From Streptomyces sp. SirexAA-E (GTDB lineage: Bacteria > Actinomycetota > Actinomycetes > Streptomycetales > Streptomycetaceae): a DNA stretch of 64,000 nucleotides. This document shows, piece by piece, positions 1-7,464 of this stretch. Location of the stretch: positions 3,906,001 through 3,970,000 of the forward strand of contig NC_015953.1 in NCBI RefSeq assembly GCF_000177195.2, written 5' to 3'. How positions within the stretch are numbered: position 1 is the first letter of the stretch; each line of letters starts with the position of its first letter. Position numbers and translations under genes: made by a program. The notes beneath the pieces are model-generated. The model searched no databases, was not told the origin of the DNA, and worked only from the letters and a program-made list of their open reading frames with translations.

Positions 1-48
1 GGCCCGGCCGAGTGCGTTCAGCCGGCCCGCCGTCGTGGTTCCCGTCAT
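1..48 (-). CDS. ABC-2 type transporter permease, N-terminal fragment
   Basis: Only the first 16 codons are in the window (MTGTTTAGRLNALGRA). The ATG overlaps the TGA of the ATP-binding protein gene by 4 bp (ATGA), which implies translational coupling. A short polar N-terminus of this kind directly behind an exporter ATPase is typical of the ABC-2 permease partner. The identification rests mainly on context because no membrane segment is included. The gene runs off the left edge. Confidence 0.6.
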   Translation of the reverse strand, partial: MTGTTTAGRLNALGRA

Positions 49-989
49 GCCGCCACCTTCTCCGTCTCCATGTGCGTCTTCGCGATGTCGAGGAACGCCT
101 CCTCCAGCGAGGCGGAACGGGCGTCGAGCCCGATGAGATCCACGCCCGACTCCCGGGCCCAGGAGAGCAGCGTGTGGAGCGACTCCTGGAGCGTGTGCGT
201 ACGGATGTCGACGCGCCGGCCGTCCGCGGCCGCCCGCAGCGTCAGCGGGAGCCGTGCCGCCGGCACGCCCGCCGGCAGTTCGAAGCGGATACGGGCGGGA
301 CGCTCGGCCGTCACGTCGGCGATCGTGCCCGAGGTGACGATCCGCCCCTGGTGCATGATCGCCAACCGGTCGGCGAGCGCCTCGGCCTCCTCCAGGTAGT
401 GCGTGGTCAGCAGGACCGTCGTACCGGCCTCGCGCAACTCCCGCACCAGCCGCCAGGTCTCGCGCCGCCCCTCGGCGTCGAGGCCGGTCGTCGGCTCGTC
501 CAGGAAGAGGATCTCGGGACGGCCCAGCAGGGCCAGGGCCAGGTCGAGGCGGCGGCGCTCACCACCGGAGAGCTGCTTGACCCGGACCTGGGCCCGGGCG
601 CCGAGGCCCACCAGGTCCAGGACCTCCGCGGGCGGCCTCGCCCCGCTGGTGCAGCCCGCCCACATGCGCAGGGTCTCGGTGACCGTCAGGTCGGACGGGA
701 AGCCGCCCTCCTGGAGCATCACGCCGACCCGGGGGCGGACCGCGGCGCGCTCGCGGTACGGATCGTGGCCGAGCACCCGGACCCTCCCGCCGTCAGGGCG
801 GGCCAGTCCTTCCAGGAGTTCGACCGTGGAGGTCTTGCCCGCGCCGTTCGTGCCGAGCAGGGCGAAGAGTTCACCGCGTGGCACGGAGAAGGAGATACCG
901 GCCACCGCCTCGAAGCCGCCCGCATAACGCCGCCGGACCGCGTCCGCCACGATGGCGGCGCCGGAGTGGGGAAAGTCGTCGCTGGTCAT
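45..989 (-). CDS. ABC exporter ATP-binding protein
   Basis: A 314-residue nucleotide-binding subunit of a DrrA/CcmA-type exporter. Visible motifs are Walker A GTNGAGKTS (about residues 46-54), the ABC signature LSGGERRRLDLALAL, Walker B EILFLDEPTTGLD and the H-loop TTHYLEEAE. The C-terminal 80 residues resemble the extension of daunorubicin/lipid-type exporters. It forms an operon with the overlapping permease gene. The substrate cannot be read from sequence; this family in Streptomyces usually exports drugs or lipophilic metabolites. Overlapping dyads at 1033-1061 lie just upstream and may be the operator for a regulator. Confidence 0.93.
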   Translation of the reverse strand: MTSDDFPHSGAAIVADAVRRRYAGGFEAVAGISFSVPRGELFALLGTNGAGKTSTVELLEGLARPDGGRVRVLGHDPYRERAAVRPRVGVMLQEGGFPSDLTVTETLRMWAGCTSGARPPAEVLDLVGLGARAQVRVKQLSGGERRRLDLALALLGRPEILFLDEPTTGLDAEGRRETWRLVRELREAGTTVLLTTHYLEEAEALADRLAIMHQGRIVTSGTIADVTAERPARIRFELPAGVPAARLPLTLRAAADGRRVDIRTHTLQESLHTLLSWARESGVDLIGLDARSASLEEAFLDIAKTHMETEKVAA

Positions 990-1032
990 GACTCAAGGCT
1001 TCCGCCGGATCGCGGCCGCGCGCAGTGCGCGC

Positions 1033-1061
1033 TGTCATCACTGCTCATGACAAACGTCATG
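1033..1061. promoter_or_regulatory. Overlapping palindromes upstream of the ABC exporter operon
   Basis: Two perfect dyads share bases: TGTCAT-N8-ATGACA (1033-1052) and CATGAC-N4-GTCATG (1046-1061). They lie 44-72 bp upstream of the ABC ATPase ATG. Such twin palindromes are typical operator architecture for TetR- or GntR-type repressors of drug exporters. The cognate regulator is not identified; the assignment is inferred from symmetry and position. Confidence 0.45.
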
Positions 1062-1077
1062 CGTGGGCGGGTACGAC

Positions 1078-1110
1078 AAAGGCCCCGGTCGATTAACGAC
1101 CGGGGCCTTT
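1078..1110 (-). terminator. Intrinsic terminator after tRNA-Gly
   Basis: A perfect 10-bp GC-rich stem (ggccccggtc / gaccggggcc, loop gattaac) is flanked by AAA and TTT, so it can work in both directions. It lies 9 bp beyond the 3' end of the minus-strand tRNA-Gly. Confidence 0.8.
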
Positions 1111-1118
1111 GAAACAAG

Positions 1119-1191
1119 AGCGGACGACCAGGTTCGAACTGGCGACCTCAACCTTGGCAAGGTTGCGCTCTACCAACTGAGCTACGTCCGC
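1119..1191 (-). tRNA. tRNA-Gly(GCC)
   Basis: A 73-nt cloverleaf on the minus strand. The acceptor stem GCGGACG pairs with CGTCCGC, the anticodon loop is TTGCCAA (anticodon GCC) and the T-arm is CCAGTTCGAACCTGG. The CCA end is not encoded. Confidence 0.95.
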
Positions 1192-1270
1192 ATTGCTGCC
1201 ACTCGGCTTTCACCGGTGGAGCGTCCACCACTCTACCTGATCCACGAGGGGATCCGGTAAGGCGATGCAG

Positions 1271-1342
1271 AGCGGGTGACAGGAATTGCACACTGCGCCT
1301 TCCCCCTGGAAGGGGGATGTTCTACTACTGAACTACACCCGC
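1271..1342 (-). tRNA. tRNA-Gly(TCC)
   Basis: A 72-nt cloverleaf on the minus strand. The acceptor stem is GCGGGTG/CACCCGC and the anticodon loop CTTCCAG carries anticodon TCC. It lies 80 bp upstream of tRNA-Gly(GCC) in the same orientation, so the two glycine tRNAs probably share a transcript ending at the hairpin at 1078-1110. Confidence 0.94.
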
Positions 1343-1494
1343 ACGCTGCTTGGGGCCCGGCTTTTCGGCCTTGCCCTTCGGCGTGCTCCAGACTCTAGCC
1401 GACCTGCGGGGGTGTTGTGCAAGTCGGCTCCCCGAGGCGCCCCGGAGGGGGCGCTCCCGGGCCGGACCGGAACGGAACATTCCGGTCGCGGTAC

Positions 1495-1830
1495 TCAACT
1501 GGCGGCCTGGAACGCCTCGTAGACCTTCTTGGGGATCCGGCCGCGGGCCGGCACCTCCATCCGGTGCGAGCGCGCCCAGGCGCGCACGGCCGCGGGGTCG
1601 GGGGCGACGGACGTGTGGTGGTACGCCACCGGGGCCCTGCCGTGCTTGCCGCTATTTGTCTGCTTTCGGCCGGCCGCCATGTACGGAGCCAGGGCGTTGC
1701 GGAGTTTCTTTGCATTGGCGGGGTTGAGGTCGATCTCGTACGACTTCCCGTCCAGGGCGAAGGCGACCGTTTCCGCTGCTTCTCCTCCGTCGATGTCGTC
1801 GGAGAGTGTGACCACGACGCGCTGAGCCAC
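1495..1830 (-). CDS. Lsr2-family nucleoid-associated protein (LsrL-like)
   Basis: A 111-residue histone-like protein that bridges DNA and silences AT-rich, often horizontally acquired, genes. The N-terminal beta-rich oligomerisation domain starts VAQRVVVTLSDDIDGGEA. The C-terminal helical DNA-binding domain ends in the AT-hook-like PARGRIPKKVYEAF, with the RGR core intact. The start is the GTG at 1830 because AAAGGA lies 7 bp upstream; the open frame extends further but without family similarity. Streptomyces carry two Lsr2 paralogues. The position beside purSQL matches the second one (LsrL, SCO4076 from memory). Confidence 0.92.
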   Translation of the reverse strand: MAQRVVVTLSDDIDGGEAAETVAFALDGKSYEIDLNPANAKKLRNALAPYMAAGRKQTNSGKHGRAPVAYHHTSVAPDPAAVRAWARSHRMEVPARGRIPKKVYEAFQAAS

Positions 1831-2201
1831 GGATATCGGTCCTTTCCTTCGGCACCATCGCGTCTGACATGCGCTGATGCCGGCCTTCCGGCGGCTGGGC
1901 GGAGACGGATCGACTGATGTCGACTGTTCCGGGGGCAATCGTGCTTTCCCCGGTAATCATTTGTACAGCGGGGAGAGCTTCATTGTGAAGCCCAGCCAAT
2001 TACGTCCGCGTGTCCGCATGCAATCCGGGTGAAGATTCTTTCCCGAGACTTTTCCTGCGCGTTGTCGCCGTCGATATCCCCGTGTGATCGCCCACGGGCG
2101 ATATCTACCCGCGTAGAATTTTCAGCCAGGTACGCTGAGTGGACCCGTGGGGATGGGGAACCCCACGGAGACTCAGCCGCACCACACCACCGGGAGTGCC
2201 A
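1831..2201. other. Divergent intergenic region between lsr2-like gene and purS
   Basis: No protein-coding signal. It must hold the promoters of the divergent lsr2-like gene and the purSQL operon. A -10-like TAGAAT lies at 2114-2119 on the plus strand. Two structured elements (2073-2105 and 2134-2177) are listed separately. Confidence 0.6.
2073..2177 (+). promoter_or_regulatory. Inverted repeats and stem-loop in the purSQL leader
   Basis: An imperfect inverted repeat pairs GATATCCCCGTG (2073-2084) with CACGGGCGATATC (2093-2105). A second, stronger stem-loop at 2134-2177 has outer arms GCTGAGT/ACTCAGC and inner arms CCGTGGGG/CCCCACGG around an 8-nt loop. It ends 14 nt before the purS Shine-Dalgarno GGGAG (2192-2196). 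No T-tract follows, so it is not a standard terminator. It could be an operator or a leader RNA structure controlling purine synthesis; the role is inferred. Confidence 0.4.
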
Positions 2202-2453
2202 GTGGCACGCGTCGTAGTCGACGTCATGCTCAAGCCGGAGATCCTCGACCCGCAGGGACAGGCCGTGCAGCGCGCGCTGCCCCGTCTCGGCTTCGACGGA
2301 ATCGCGGACGTCCGCCAGGGAAAGCGTTTCGAGCTCCAGGTCGAGGGGCCGGTCGACGACGCCGCTCTCGCCCGTATCAACGAGCTGGCCGAGACCTTCC
2401 TCGCCAACACCGTCATCGAGGACTTCGTCGTCAAGGTGGAGGAGGAGAAGTGA
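2202..2453 (+). CDS. purS: Phosphoribosylformylglycinamidine synthase subunit PurS
   Basis: An 83-residue small subunit of FGAM synthase. It bridges PurL and PurQ and helps channel ammonia at the fourth step of purine biosynthesis. The family pattern is clear: VARVVVDVMLKPEILDPQG, GVNVRQGK-like GIADVRQGK, and a C-terminal LANTVIEDF. The start is the GTG at 2202, with GGGAG 5 nt upstream. The open frame continues to 2139 but the extra residues are unlike PurS. Its TGA overlaps the GTG of purQ by 4 bp, so the two are translationally coupled. Confidence 0.95.
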   Translation: MARVVVDVMLKPEILDPQGQAVQRALPRLGFDGIADVRQGKRFELQVEGPVDDAALARINELAETFLANTVIEDFVVKVEEEK

Positions 2454-3130
2454 CCACCCGTATCGGCGTCGTCACTTTTCCCGGCACCCTCGACGACCAG
2501 GACGCCCTGCGGGCCGTCCGGGTCGCGGGCGCCGAGCCCGTGTCCCTCTGGCACCGCGACAAGGACCTGCACCAGGTCGACGCGGTCGTCCTGGCCGGTG
2601 GTTTCTCGTACGGGGACTACCTGCGCGCGGGCGCCATCTCCCGCTTCTCGCCGGTGATGGAGACGCTCATCGAACAGGCCAGGGCGGGCCTGCCGGTCCT
2701 CGGCATCTGCAACGGCTTCCAGATCCTGACCGAGGCGCACCTGCTGCCCGGCGCGATGCTGCGCAACAACCACCTCCACTTCATCTGCCGCGACCAGAAG
2801 CTGCGGGTGGAGAACGCGGGGACGGCCTGGACCTCCGACTACACGGCGGGCCAGGAGATCTCCGTACCGCTGAAGAACATGGACGGCCGGTACACCGCCG
2901 ACGAGCGCACGCTCGACGAGCTGGAGGCCGAGGGCCGCGTCGCCTTCCGCTACCTCGACGGCAACCCCAACGGCTCGCTGCGCGACATCGCCGGCATCAC
3001 CAACGCCGCGGGCAACGTCGTCGGCCTGATGCCGCACCCGGAGCACGCCGTGGAGCCGCTCATCGGCACCGGCCGCACCGACGGCCTCGGTTTCTTCACC
3101 TCGATCATCAAGAAGCTGGTCAACGCATGA
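2450..3130 (+). CDS. purQ: Phosphoribosylformylglycinamidine synthase subunit PurQ (glutaminase)
   Basis: A 226-residue class I glutamine amidotransferase that releases ammonia from glutamine for PurL. The nucleophile elbow is LGICNGFQ (Cys about residue 87). The His-Glu of the catalytic triad is in LMPHPEHA near the C-terminus, and the oxyanion glycines are in LAGGFSYGDYLRAGA. The start is the GTG at 2450, overlapping the purS stop. Its own stop overlaps the purL ATG by 4 bp. Confidence 0.97.
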   Translation: MTTRIGVVTFPGTLDDQDALRAVRVAGAEPVSLWHRDKDLHQVDAVVLAGGFSYGDYLRAGAISRFSPVMETLIEQARAGLPVLGICNGFQILTEAHLLPGAMLRNNHLHFICRDQKLRVENAGTAWTSDYTAGQEISVPLKNMDGRYTADERTLDELEAEGRVAFRYLDGNPNGSLRDIAGITNAAGNVVGLMPHPEHAVEPLIGTGRTDGLGFFTSIIKKLVNA

Positions 3131-5376
3131 GCCTGGACACGGTCGAGCACGCGGCCGAAACCCCGGACACCGAGCAGCCCTGGAAGGAACTCGGCCTCAA
3201 GGAGGACGAGTACGCGCGGATCCGCGAGATCCTGGGCCGCCGTCCCACCGGTGCCGAGCTCGCCATGTACTCCGTGATGTGGTCCGAGCACTGCTCCTAC
3301 AAGAGCAGCAAGGTCCACCTCAAGCAGTTCGGCGAGAAGGTCCCCGCCAACGACGCGATGCTCGTCGGCATCGGCGAGAACGCCGGTGTGGTCGACGTCG
3401 GCCAGGGATACGCGGTCACCTTCAAGGTCGAGTCGCACAACCACCCCTCGTACATCGAGCCCTACCAGGGCGCGGCCACCGGTGTCGGCGGCATCGTCCG
3501 CGACATCCTCGCCATGGGCGCCCGCCCGGTCGCGGTCGTCGACCCGCTGCGCTTCGGCGCGGCCGACCACCCCGACACCCGGCGCGTCCTGCCGGGCGTC
3601 GTCGCGGGCATCGGCGGCTACGGCAACTGCCTGGGCCTGCCGAACATCGGCGGCGAGGTCGTCTTCGACGCCTGCTACCAGGGCAACCCGCTCGTCAACG
3701 CCGGATGCATCGGCGTGATGAAGCACGAGGACATCCACCTCGCGCAGGCGTCCGGGCCCGGCAACAAGGTCATCCTGTACGGCGCCCGCACCGGCGGCGA
3801 CGGCATCGGCGGGGTCTCGGTCCTGGCCTCGGAGACCTTCGAGTCGACCGGCCCGGCCAAGCGGCCCGCCGTCCAGGTCGGCGACCCGTTCCAGGAGAAG
3901 CTCCTCATCGAGTGCACCCTGGAGATCTTCAAGGAGAAGCTCGTCGCGGGCATCCAGGACCTCGGCGGCGCCGGGCTCTCCTGTGCCACCAGCGAGCTGG
4001 CCTCCGCGGGCTCCGGCGGCATGCGCGTCGAGCTGGACACCGTGCCGCTGCGCGACTCCTCGCTCTCGCCCGAGGAGATCCTCATGAGCGAGTCGCAGGA
4101 GCGCATGTGCGCGATCGTCGAGCCGCAGCACGTGGACCGCTTCCTGGAGATCTGCGAGAAGTGGGACGTCATCGCCACCGTCATCGGTGAGGTGACCGAG
4201 GGCTCCCAGCTGGAGATCTTCTGGCACGGCGAGCAGATCGTGGACGTGCCGCCGCGGTCCGTCGCGCACGAGGGCCCGACCTACCACCGGCCGTTCGCGC
4301 GGCCGTCCTGGCAGGACGCGCTCCAGGCCGACGACGCCGGCAGGCTGGCCCGCCCGGCGAACGGCGCCGAGCTGCGCGAGCAGGTCCTCAAGCTGGTCGG
4401 CTCCCCGAACCAGGCCTCCAAGTCCTGGATCACCGACCAGTACGACCGCTTCGTGCAGGGCAACACCGTGCTGGCGATGCCCGAGGACGCCGGCATGGTC
4501 CGGATCGACGAGGAGTCGAACCTGGGCGTGGCGATGGCGACCGACGGCAACGGCCGGTACGCCAAGCTCGACCCGTACACCGGCGCGCAGCTCGCGCTCG
4601 CGGAGTCGTACCGCAACGTCGCCGCCACCGGTGCCAAGCCGCTGGCGATCTCGGACTGCCTGAACTTCGGTTCGCCCGAGGACCCGGACGTCATGTGGCA
4701 GTTCGCCGAGGCCACCCGTGGTCTCGCGGACGGCTGCCTGGAACTGGGCACCCCGGTCACCGGCGGCAACGTCTCGCTGTACAACCAGACCGGTGAGACG
4801 GCGATCCACCCGACGCCCGTCGTGGCCGTGCTCGGTGTGATCGACGACGTCACCCGGCGCACGCCGGTCGCCTTCGCCGAGGAGGGGCAGCTGCTCTACC
4901 TGCTGGGCGACACGCACGAGGAGTTCGGCGGCTCGGCCTGGTCCGAGGTCGTCCACCAGCACCTCGGCGGGCTGCCGCCCAAGGTGGACCTGGGCCGCGA
5001 GAAGCTGCTCGGCGAGATCCTCATCTCGGCCTCCCGCGACGGCATGATCGACGCCGCCCACGACCTCTCCGACGGCGGTCTGATCCAGGCGGTCACCGAG
5101 TCCTGCCTGCGCGGCGGGAAGGGTGCCCGGCTGGTCGTGCCGGACTCCCTGGACGCGTTCACCTTCCTGTTCTCGGAGTCGGCCGGCCGCGCGGTCGTCT
5201 CGGTCCCGCGCAGCGAGGAGCTCCGCTTCAACGACATGTGCGGTGCGCGGGGCCTGCCCGTGACCCGGATCGGTGTCGTGGACGGTGACGAGATCGAGGT
5301 CCAGGGCGAGTTCGCCATCCCGCTGAGCGAGCTGCGTACGGCGCACGAGGGGACCCTGAAGGACCTCTTCGCCTGA
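3127..5376 (+). CDS. purL: Phosphoribosylformylglycinamidine synthase subunit PurL
   Basis: A 749-residue small-type PurL, the synthetase subunit that converts FGAR to FGAM using ATP and PurQ-derived ammonia. Motifs include MWSEHCSYKSSK (N-terminal catalytic His), KVESHNHPSYIEPYQGAATGVGG and, in the second half, the duplicated AIRS-like fold with GGNVSLYNQT and HDLSDGGL. The length matches the stand-alone (PurSQL-type) enzyme. It starts at the ATGA overlap with purQ and is followed 22 bp downstream by an intrinsic terminator, so purSQL forms a complete operon. Confidence 0.97.
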   Translation: MSLDTVEHAAETPDTEQPWKELGLKEDEYARIREILGRRPTGAELAMYSVMWSEHCSYKSSKVHLKQFGEKVPANDAMLVGIGENAGVVDVGQGYAVTFKVESHNHPSYIEPYQGAATGVGGIVRDILAMGARPVAVVDPLRFGAADHPDTRRVLPGVVAGIGGYGNCLGLPNIGGEVVFDACYQGNPLVNAGCIGVMKHEDIHLAQASGPGNKVILYGARTGGDGIGGVSVLASETFESTGPAKRPAVQVGDPFQEKLLIECTLEIFKEKLVAGIQDLGGAGLSCATSELASAGSGGMRVELDTVPLRDSSLSPEEILMSESQERMCAIVEPQHVDRFLEICEKWDVIATVIGEVTEGSQLEIFWHGEQIVDVPPRSVAHEGPTYHRPFARPSWQDALQADDAGRLARPANGAELREQVLKLVGSPNQASKSWITDQYDRFVQGNTVLAMPEDAGMVRIDEESNLGVAMATDGNGRYAKLDPYTGAQLALAESYRNVAATGAKPLAISDCLNFGSPEDPDVMWQFAEATRGLADGCLELGTPVTGGNVSLYNQTGETAIHPTPVVAVLGVIDDVTRRTPVAFAEEGQLLYLLGDTHEEFGGSAWSEVVHQHLGGLPPKVDLGREKLLGEILISASRDGMIDAAHDLSDGGLIQAVTESCLRGGKGARLVVPDSLDAFTFLFSESAGRAVVSVPRSEELRFNDMCGARGLPVTRIGVVDGDEIEVQGEFAIPLSELRTAHEGTLKDLFA

Positions 5377-5397
5377 GATCCTTCCCCGATCCATCCG

Positions 5398-5430
5398 AAG
5401 CCCCCGTCCGGGCCGACCGGGCGGGGGCTC
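5398..5430 (+). terminator. Intrinsic terminator of purSQL
   Basis: An inverted repeat of agcccccg and cgggggct encloses a second CCGG/CCGG stem. It starts 22 bp after the purL stop. Confidence 0.75.
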
Positions 5431-5442
5431 CGACGTTCCCTG

Positions 5443-5471
5443 TTGATTGAGATTACGTAATTACGTAAGGT
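5443..5471 (+). promoter_or_regulatory. Promoter with tandem palindromic operator for ArsR-type regulator
   Basis: The sequence shows -35 TTGATT (5443-5448), a 17-bp spacer and -10 TAAGGT (5466-5471). Two perfect TTACGTAA palindromes lie head to tail (5453-5460 and 5461-5468), filling the spacer and overlapping the -10. The ATG at 5479 is 7 nt after the -10, consistent with a leaderless transcript. A repressor bound here would block RNA polymerase, which suggests autoregulation by the adjacent gene. Confidence 0.65.
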
Positions 5472-5478
5472 TGTGGAC

Positions 5479-6006
5479 ATGGAGCTCGAGGAACGCGTCG
5501 CCGAGCTGGAGCGCCGCATCGCGGTGCTGGAGCAGGCGGCGGATGGTGCGCCGCCGGTTCTGGACGACGGCGACTTCTGGGCGCTGGACGGACTGAAGGA
5601 TCAGTTCGACCGGCTCGGGGACGCCGCGGCCGACGGTGGGGTGCTGTTCACGGGTACGGTCCGGCTGCCCGCCGGGGAGCGGTACGAGTGGCAGTACGGC
5701 GCCCTCACGACCGGTCTGCTGGGTACGGAGGAGTACCGCCCCGACTGGGCGGAGGCCGCCGAACCGCTGGCCGCGCTCGGACACCCGGTACGGCTGCGGC
5801 TGCTCCGCGAGATCCTCGCGGGCCGGCGCACGGCCGCCGAACTGGCCGAGCTCGACGAGACCGGGACGACCGGTCAGATCTACCACCATCTGCGCCTGCT
5901 GACCGGGGCGGGATGGCTGCACACGACCGGGCGCGGGCGTTACGAGGTCCCCGGCACCCGGGTCGTACCGCTGCTGGTGGTCCTCACGGCCGCCGCCCGG
6001 CCCTGA
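5479..6006 (+). CDS. ArsR/HTH-20-type winged-helix transcriptional regulator
   Basis: A 175-residue regulator. The N-terminus is a predicted coiled coil (MELEERVAELERRIAVLEQ). A winged helix lies at about 95-165: ALGHPVRLRLLREILAGRRTAAELAE, then GTTGQIYHHLRLLTGAGWL as recognition helix and wing. No metal-binding cysteines are present, so it is not a classical metal sensor. The ATG at 5479 is preferred over the GTG at 5473 because the -10 hexamer at 5466-5471 predicts transcription starting at the ATG. The two tandem TTACGTAA palindromes upstream are its probable operator. The next gene (M23-like membrane protein) starts 25 bp downstream and may be co-transcribed. Confidence 0.85.
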   Translation: MELEERVAELERRIAVLEQAADGAPPVLDDGDFWALDGLKDQFDRLGDAAADGGVLFTGTVRLPAGERYEWQYGALTTGLLGTEEYRPDWAEAAEPLAALGHPVRLRLLREILAGRRTAAELAELDETGTTGQIYHHLRLLTGAGWLHTTGRGRYEVPGTRVVPLLVVLTAAARP

Positions 6007-6030
6007 CCGCACACGTAGTGGGGGAACACC

Positions 6031-6864
6031 ATGTCCGTACGCAAAGCCGCGATGATCCTGTGCCGCTGCTGCTGGATCGTCTTCGTCGCTCTGGTGCTGG
6101 TGGGTGTCTTCACCGACCCGGTGCTCCCCTTCGGGCTGACCTTCGTCCCCGCGGCGCTCGCCGTCGTGATCACCGTGGTGCTCGGCCGGCTGAGCAGCCG
6201 GGAGGTGGCGGTGAAGGCCCGCCCGGCGGTCGAGGTCGGCCCGCCGGTGACGGGTCGCTGGACGGCGCTCAACAGCCCGGCCGACCGGGTGCCCAGCCAC
6301 GGGGTGCACGGCTACGGGCAGACGTACGCGATCGACGTCGTCGCCGAGCCGGAGGAGGGGAAGAGCCGTCCGGACTTCCGCTGGCTGTGGCCCGTCGCCC
6401 GCCGCAACGAGGACTTCCCGGCCTTCGGCGCCCCGCTGCTGGCGGTGGCGGACGGCACCGTCGTCCACGCGAGCGACGGACAGCGCGATCACCTCAGCCG
6501 GAACTCGGGCCCGGCCCTGGCGTACCTGATGCTGTTCGAGGCGTCCGTACGCGACATGGCCGGCGCGCACCGGGTCGTCGGCAACCACATCGTGCTGGAC
6601 CTCGGCGACGGCACGTACGCCATGTACGCGCACGTCCGGCGCGGCTCGCTCCAGGTGAAGGCGGGGGACACGGTCCGGGCCGGGCAGCAGCTCGCCCGGT
6701 GCGGGAACTCCGGCAACTCCACCGAGCCGCACGTCCACTTCCAGCTGATGGACCACCCGGACCTCGACGTGGCCCGGGGCATCCCCTTCACCTGGCGGGA
6801 CATCGGAGTCCCGGCGAACGGCGAGACGTTCGTCACGCGCGAGCCCGTCGGCGGCGACCGGTAG
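6031..6864 (+). CDS. Membrane-anchored M23-family peptidase-like protein
   Basis: A 277-residue protein. Two hydrophobic segments span roughly residues 10-55. An LytM/M23 fold follows: HGVHGYGQTYAIDV supplies the first His/Asp ligands (about 90-102), then VVGNHIVLDLGDGTYAMYAHV, GNSGNSTEPHVHFQL (the HxH pair at about 232-234). The metal-binding set appears complete, so endopeptidase activity on peptidoglycan cross-links or proteins is plausible. It follows the ArsR-type regulator by 25 bp with GGGGG upstream of the ATG, and could be its regulated target. Confidence 0.82.
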   Translation: MSVRKAAMILCRCCWIVFVALVLVGVFTDPVLPFGLTFVPAALAVVITVVLGRLSSREVAVKARPAVEVGPPVTGRWTALNSPADRVPSHGVHGYGQTYAIDVVAEPEEGKSRPDFRWLWPVARRNEDFPAFGAPLLAVADGTVVHASDGQRDHLSRNSGPALAYLMLFEASVRDMAGAHRVVGNHIVLDLGDGTYAMYAHVRRGSLQVKAGDTVRAGQQLARCGNSGNSTEPHVHFQLMDHPDLDVARGIPFTWRDIGVPANGETFVTREPVGGDR

Positions 6865-6911
6865 TTTCCCTGGCGGCACGGGTTGTCGCTGCACGGGGGC
6901 ACGGGGGAACG

Positions 6912-7414
6912 ATGGACGAGGACGGCACAGCCACGGCCCGCCCGTCCGGAACACCGGACGGGCGGAACGCCCACGGGCGCCGCGGGCCGTCCTGAACACG
7001 CTGTCCGTCCTGGTCGCGCTCGGCGAGGACGAGACCCGCAGGATCTGGCCCGCCTACGAGAAGCCCGCGGAGCATGCGCGCGGCCTCCACTCGACCCTCT
7101 CGGCGCTGCCGCTGTGGATGAAGGCCGAGACCTTCGTCGGCGACGGCAGCCGGGGGCTGTGGACCGACGTGCCGCTGTCGGCCCGGATCGATCCGGCCGC
7201 CCCGGGGAAGGCCGACGGTGCGGCCTGGTGGGCCACCTCCGTCAGCGACGGCCGGCCCGCCGTGCACCTGCTGCAGGTGGCCTACCCGTACGACCGCATC
7301 GTCACCGGGGACCGGCTCGAAGCGCTGCTCCACGCGTACGCCGGCGACGCGGCCGCACGTCGTGGCTGCACCGGCGTCGCCCACCCCGAGGCGGCGGAGT
7401 TCGCGACGAGTTGA
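6912..7414 (+). pseudogene. Hypothetical protein gene, apparently frameshifted
   Basis: The ATG at 6912 has a good ribosome binding site (GGGGG 5-9 nt upstream), but that frame stops at 6995 after 27 codons. In another frame a coding-looking stretch with Streptomyces-like third-position GC runs from about 6990 (LNTLSVLVALGEDETRRIWPAYEKP, split here for length) through the ATG at 7118 to the TGA at 7414, with no start codon upstream of 7118. A missing base (or two extra) between about 6940 and 6990 would join the two into one protein of about 166 residues. Alternatively the product is only the 98-residue ORF at 7118-7414. I do not recognise the family. Confidence 0.55.
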
Positions 7415-7464
7415 GCACCGGGCGGGCCGCGGCCGTTGTCGGACGGCCCGGTTAGTCTCGCCCC

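Noticed and set aside
2950..5394. 814-codon open frame antisense to purL
   Set aside because: Overlaps the unmistakable PurL coding sequence; low-complexity Val/Leu/Arg/Asp shadow.
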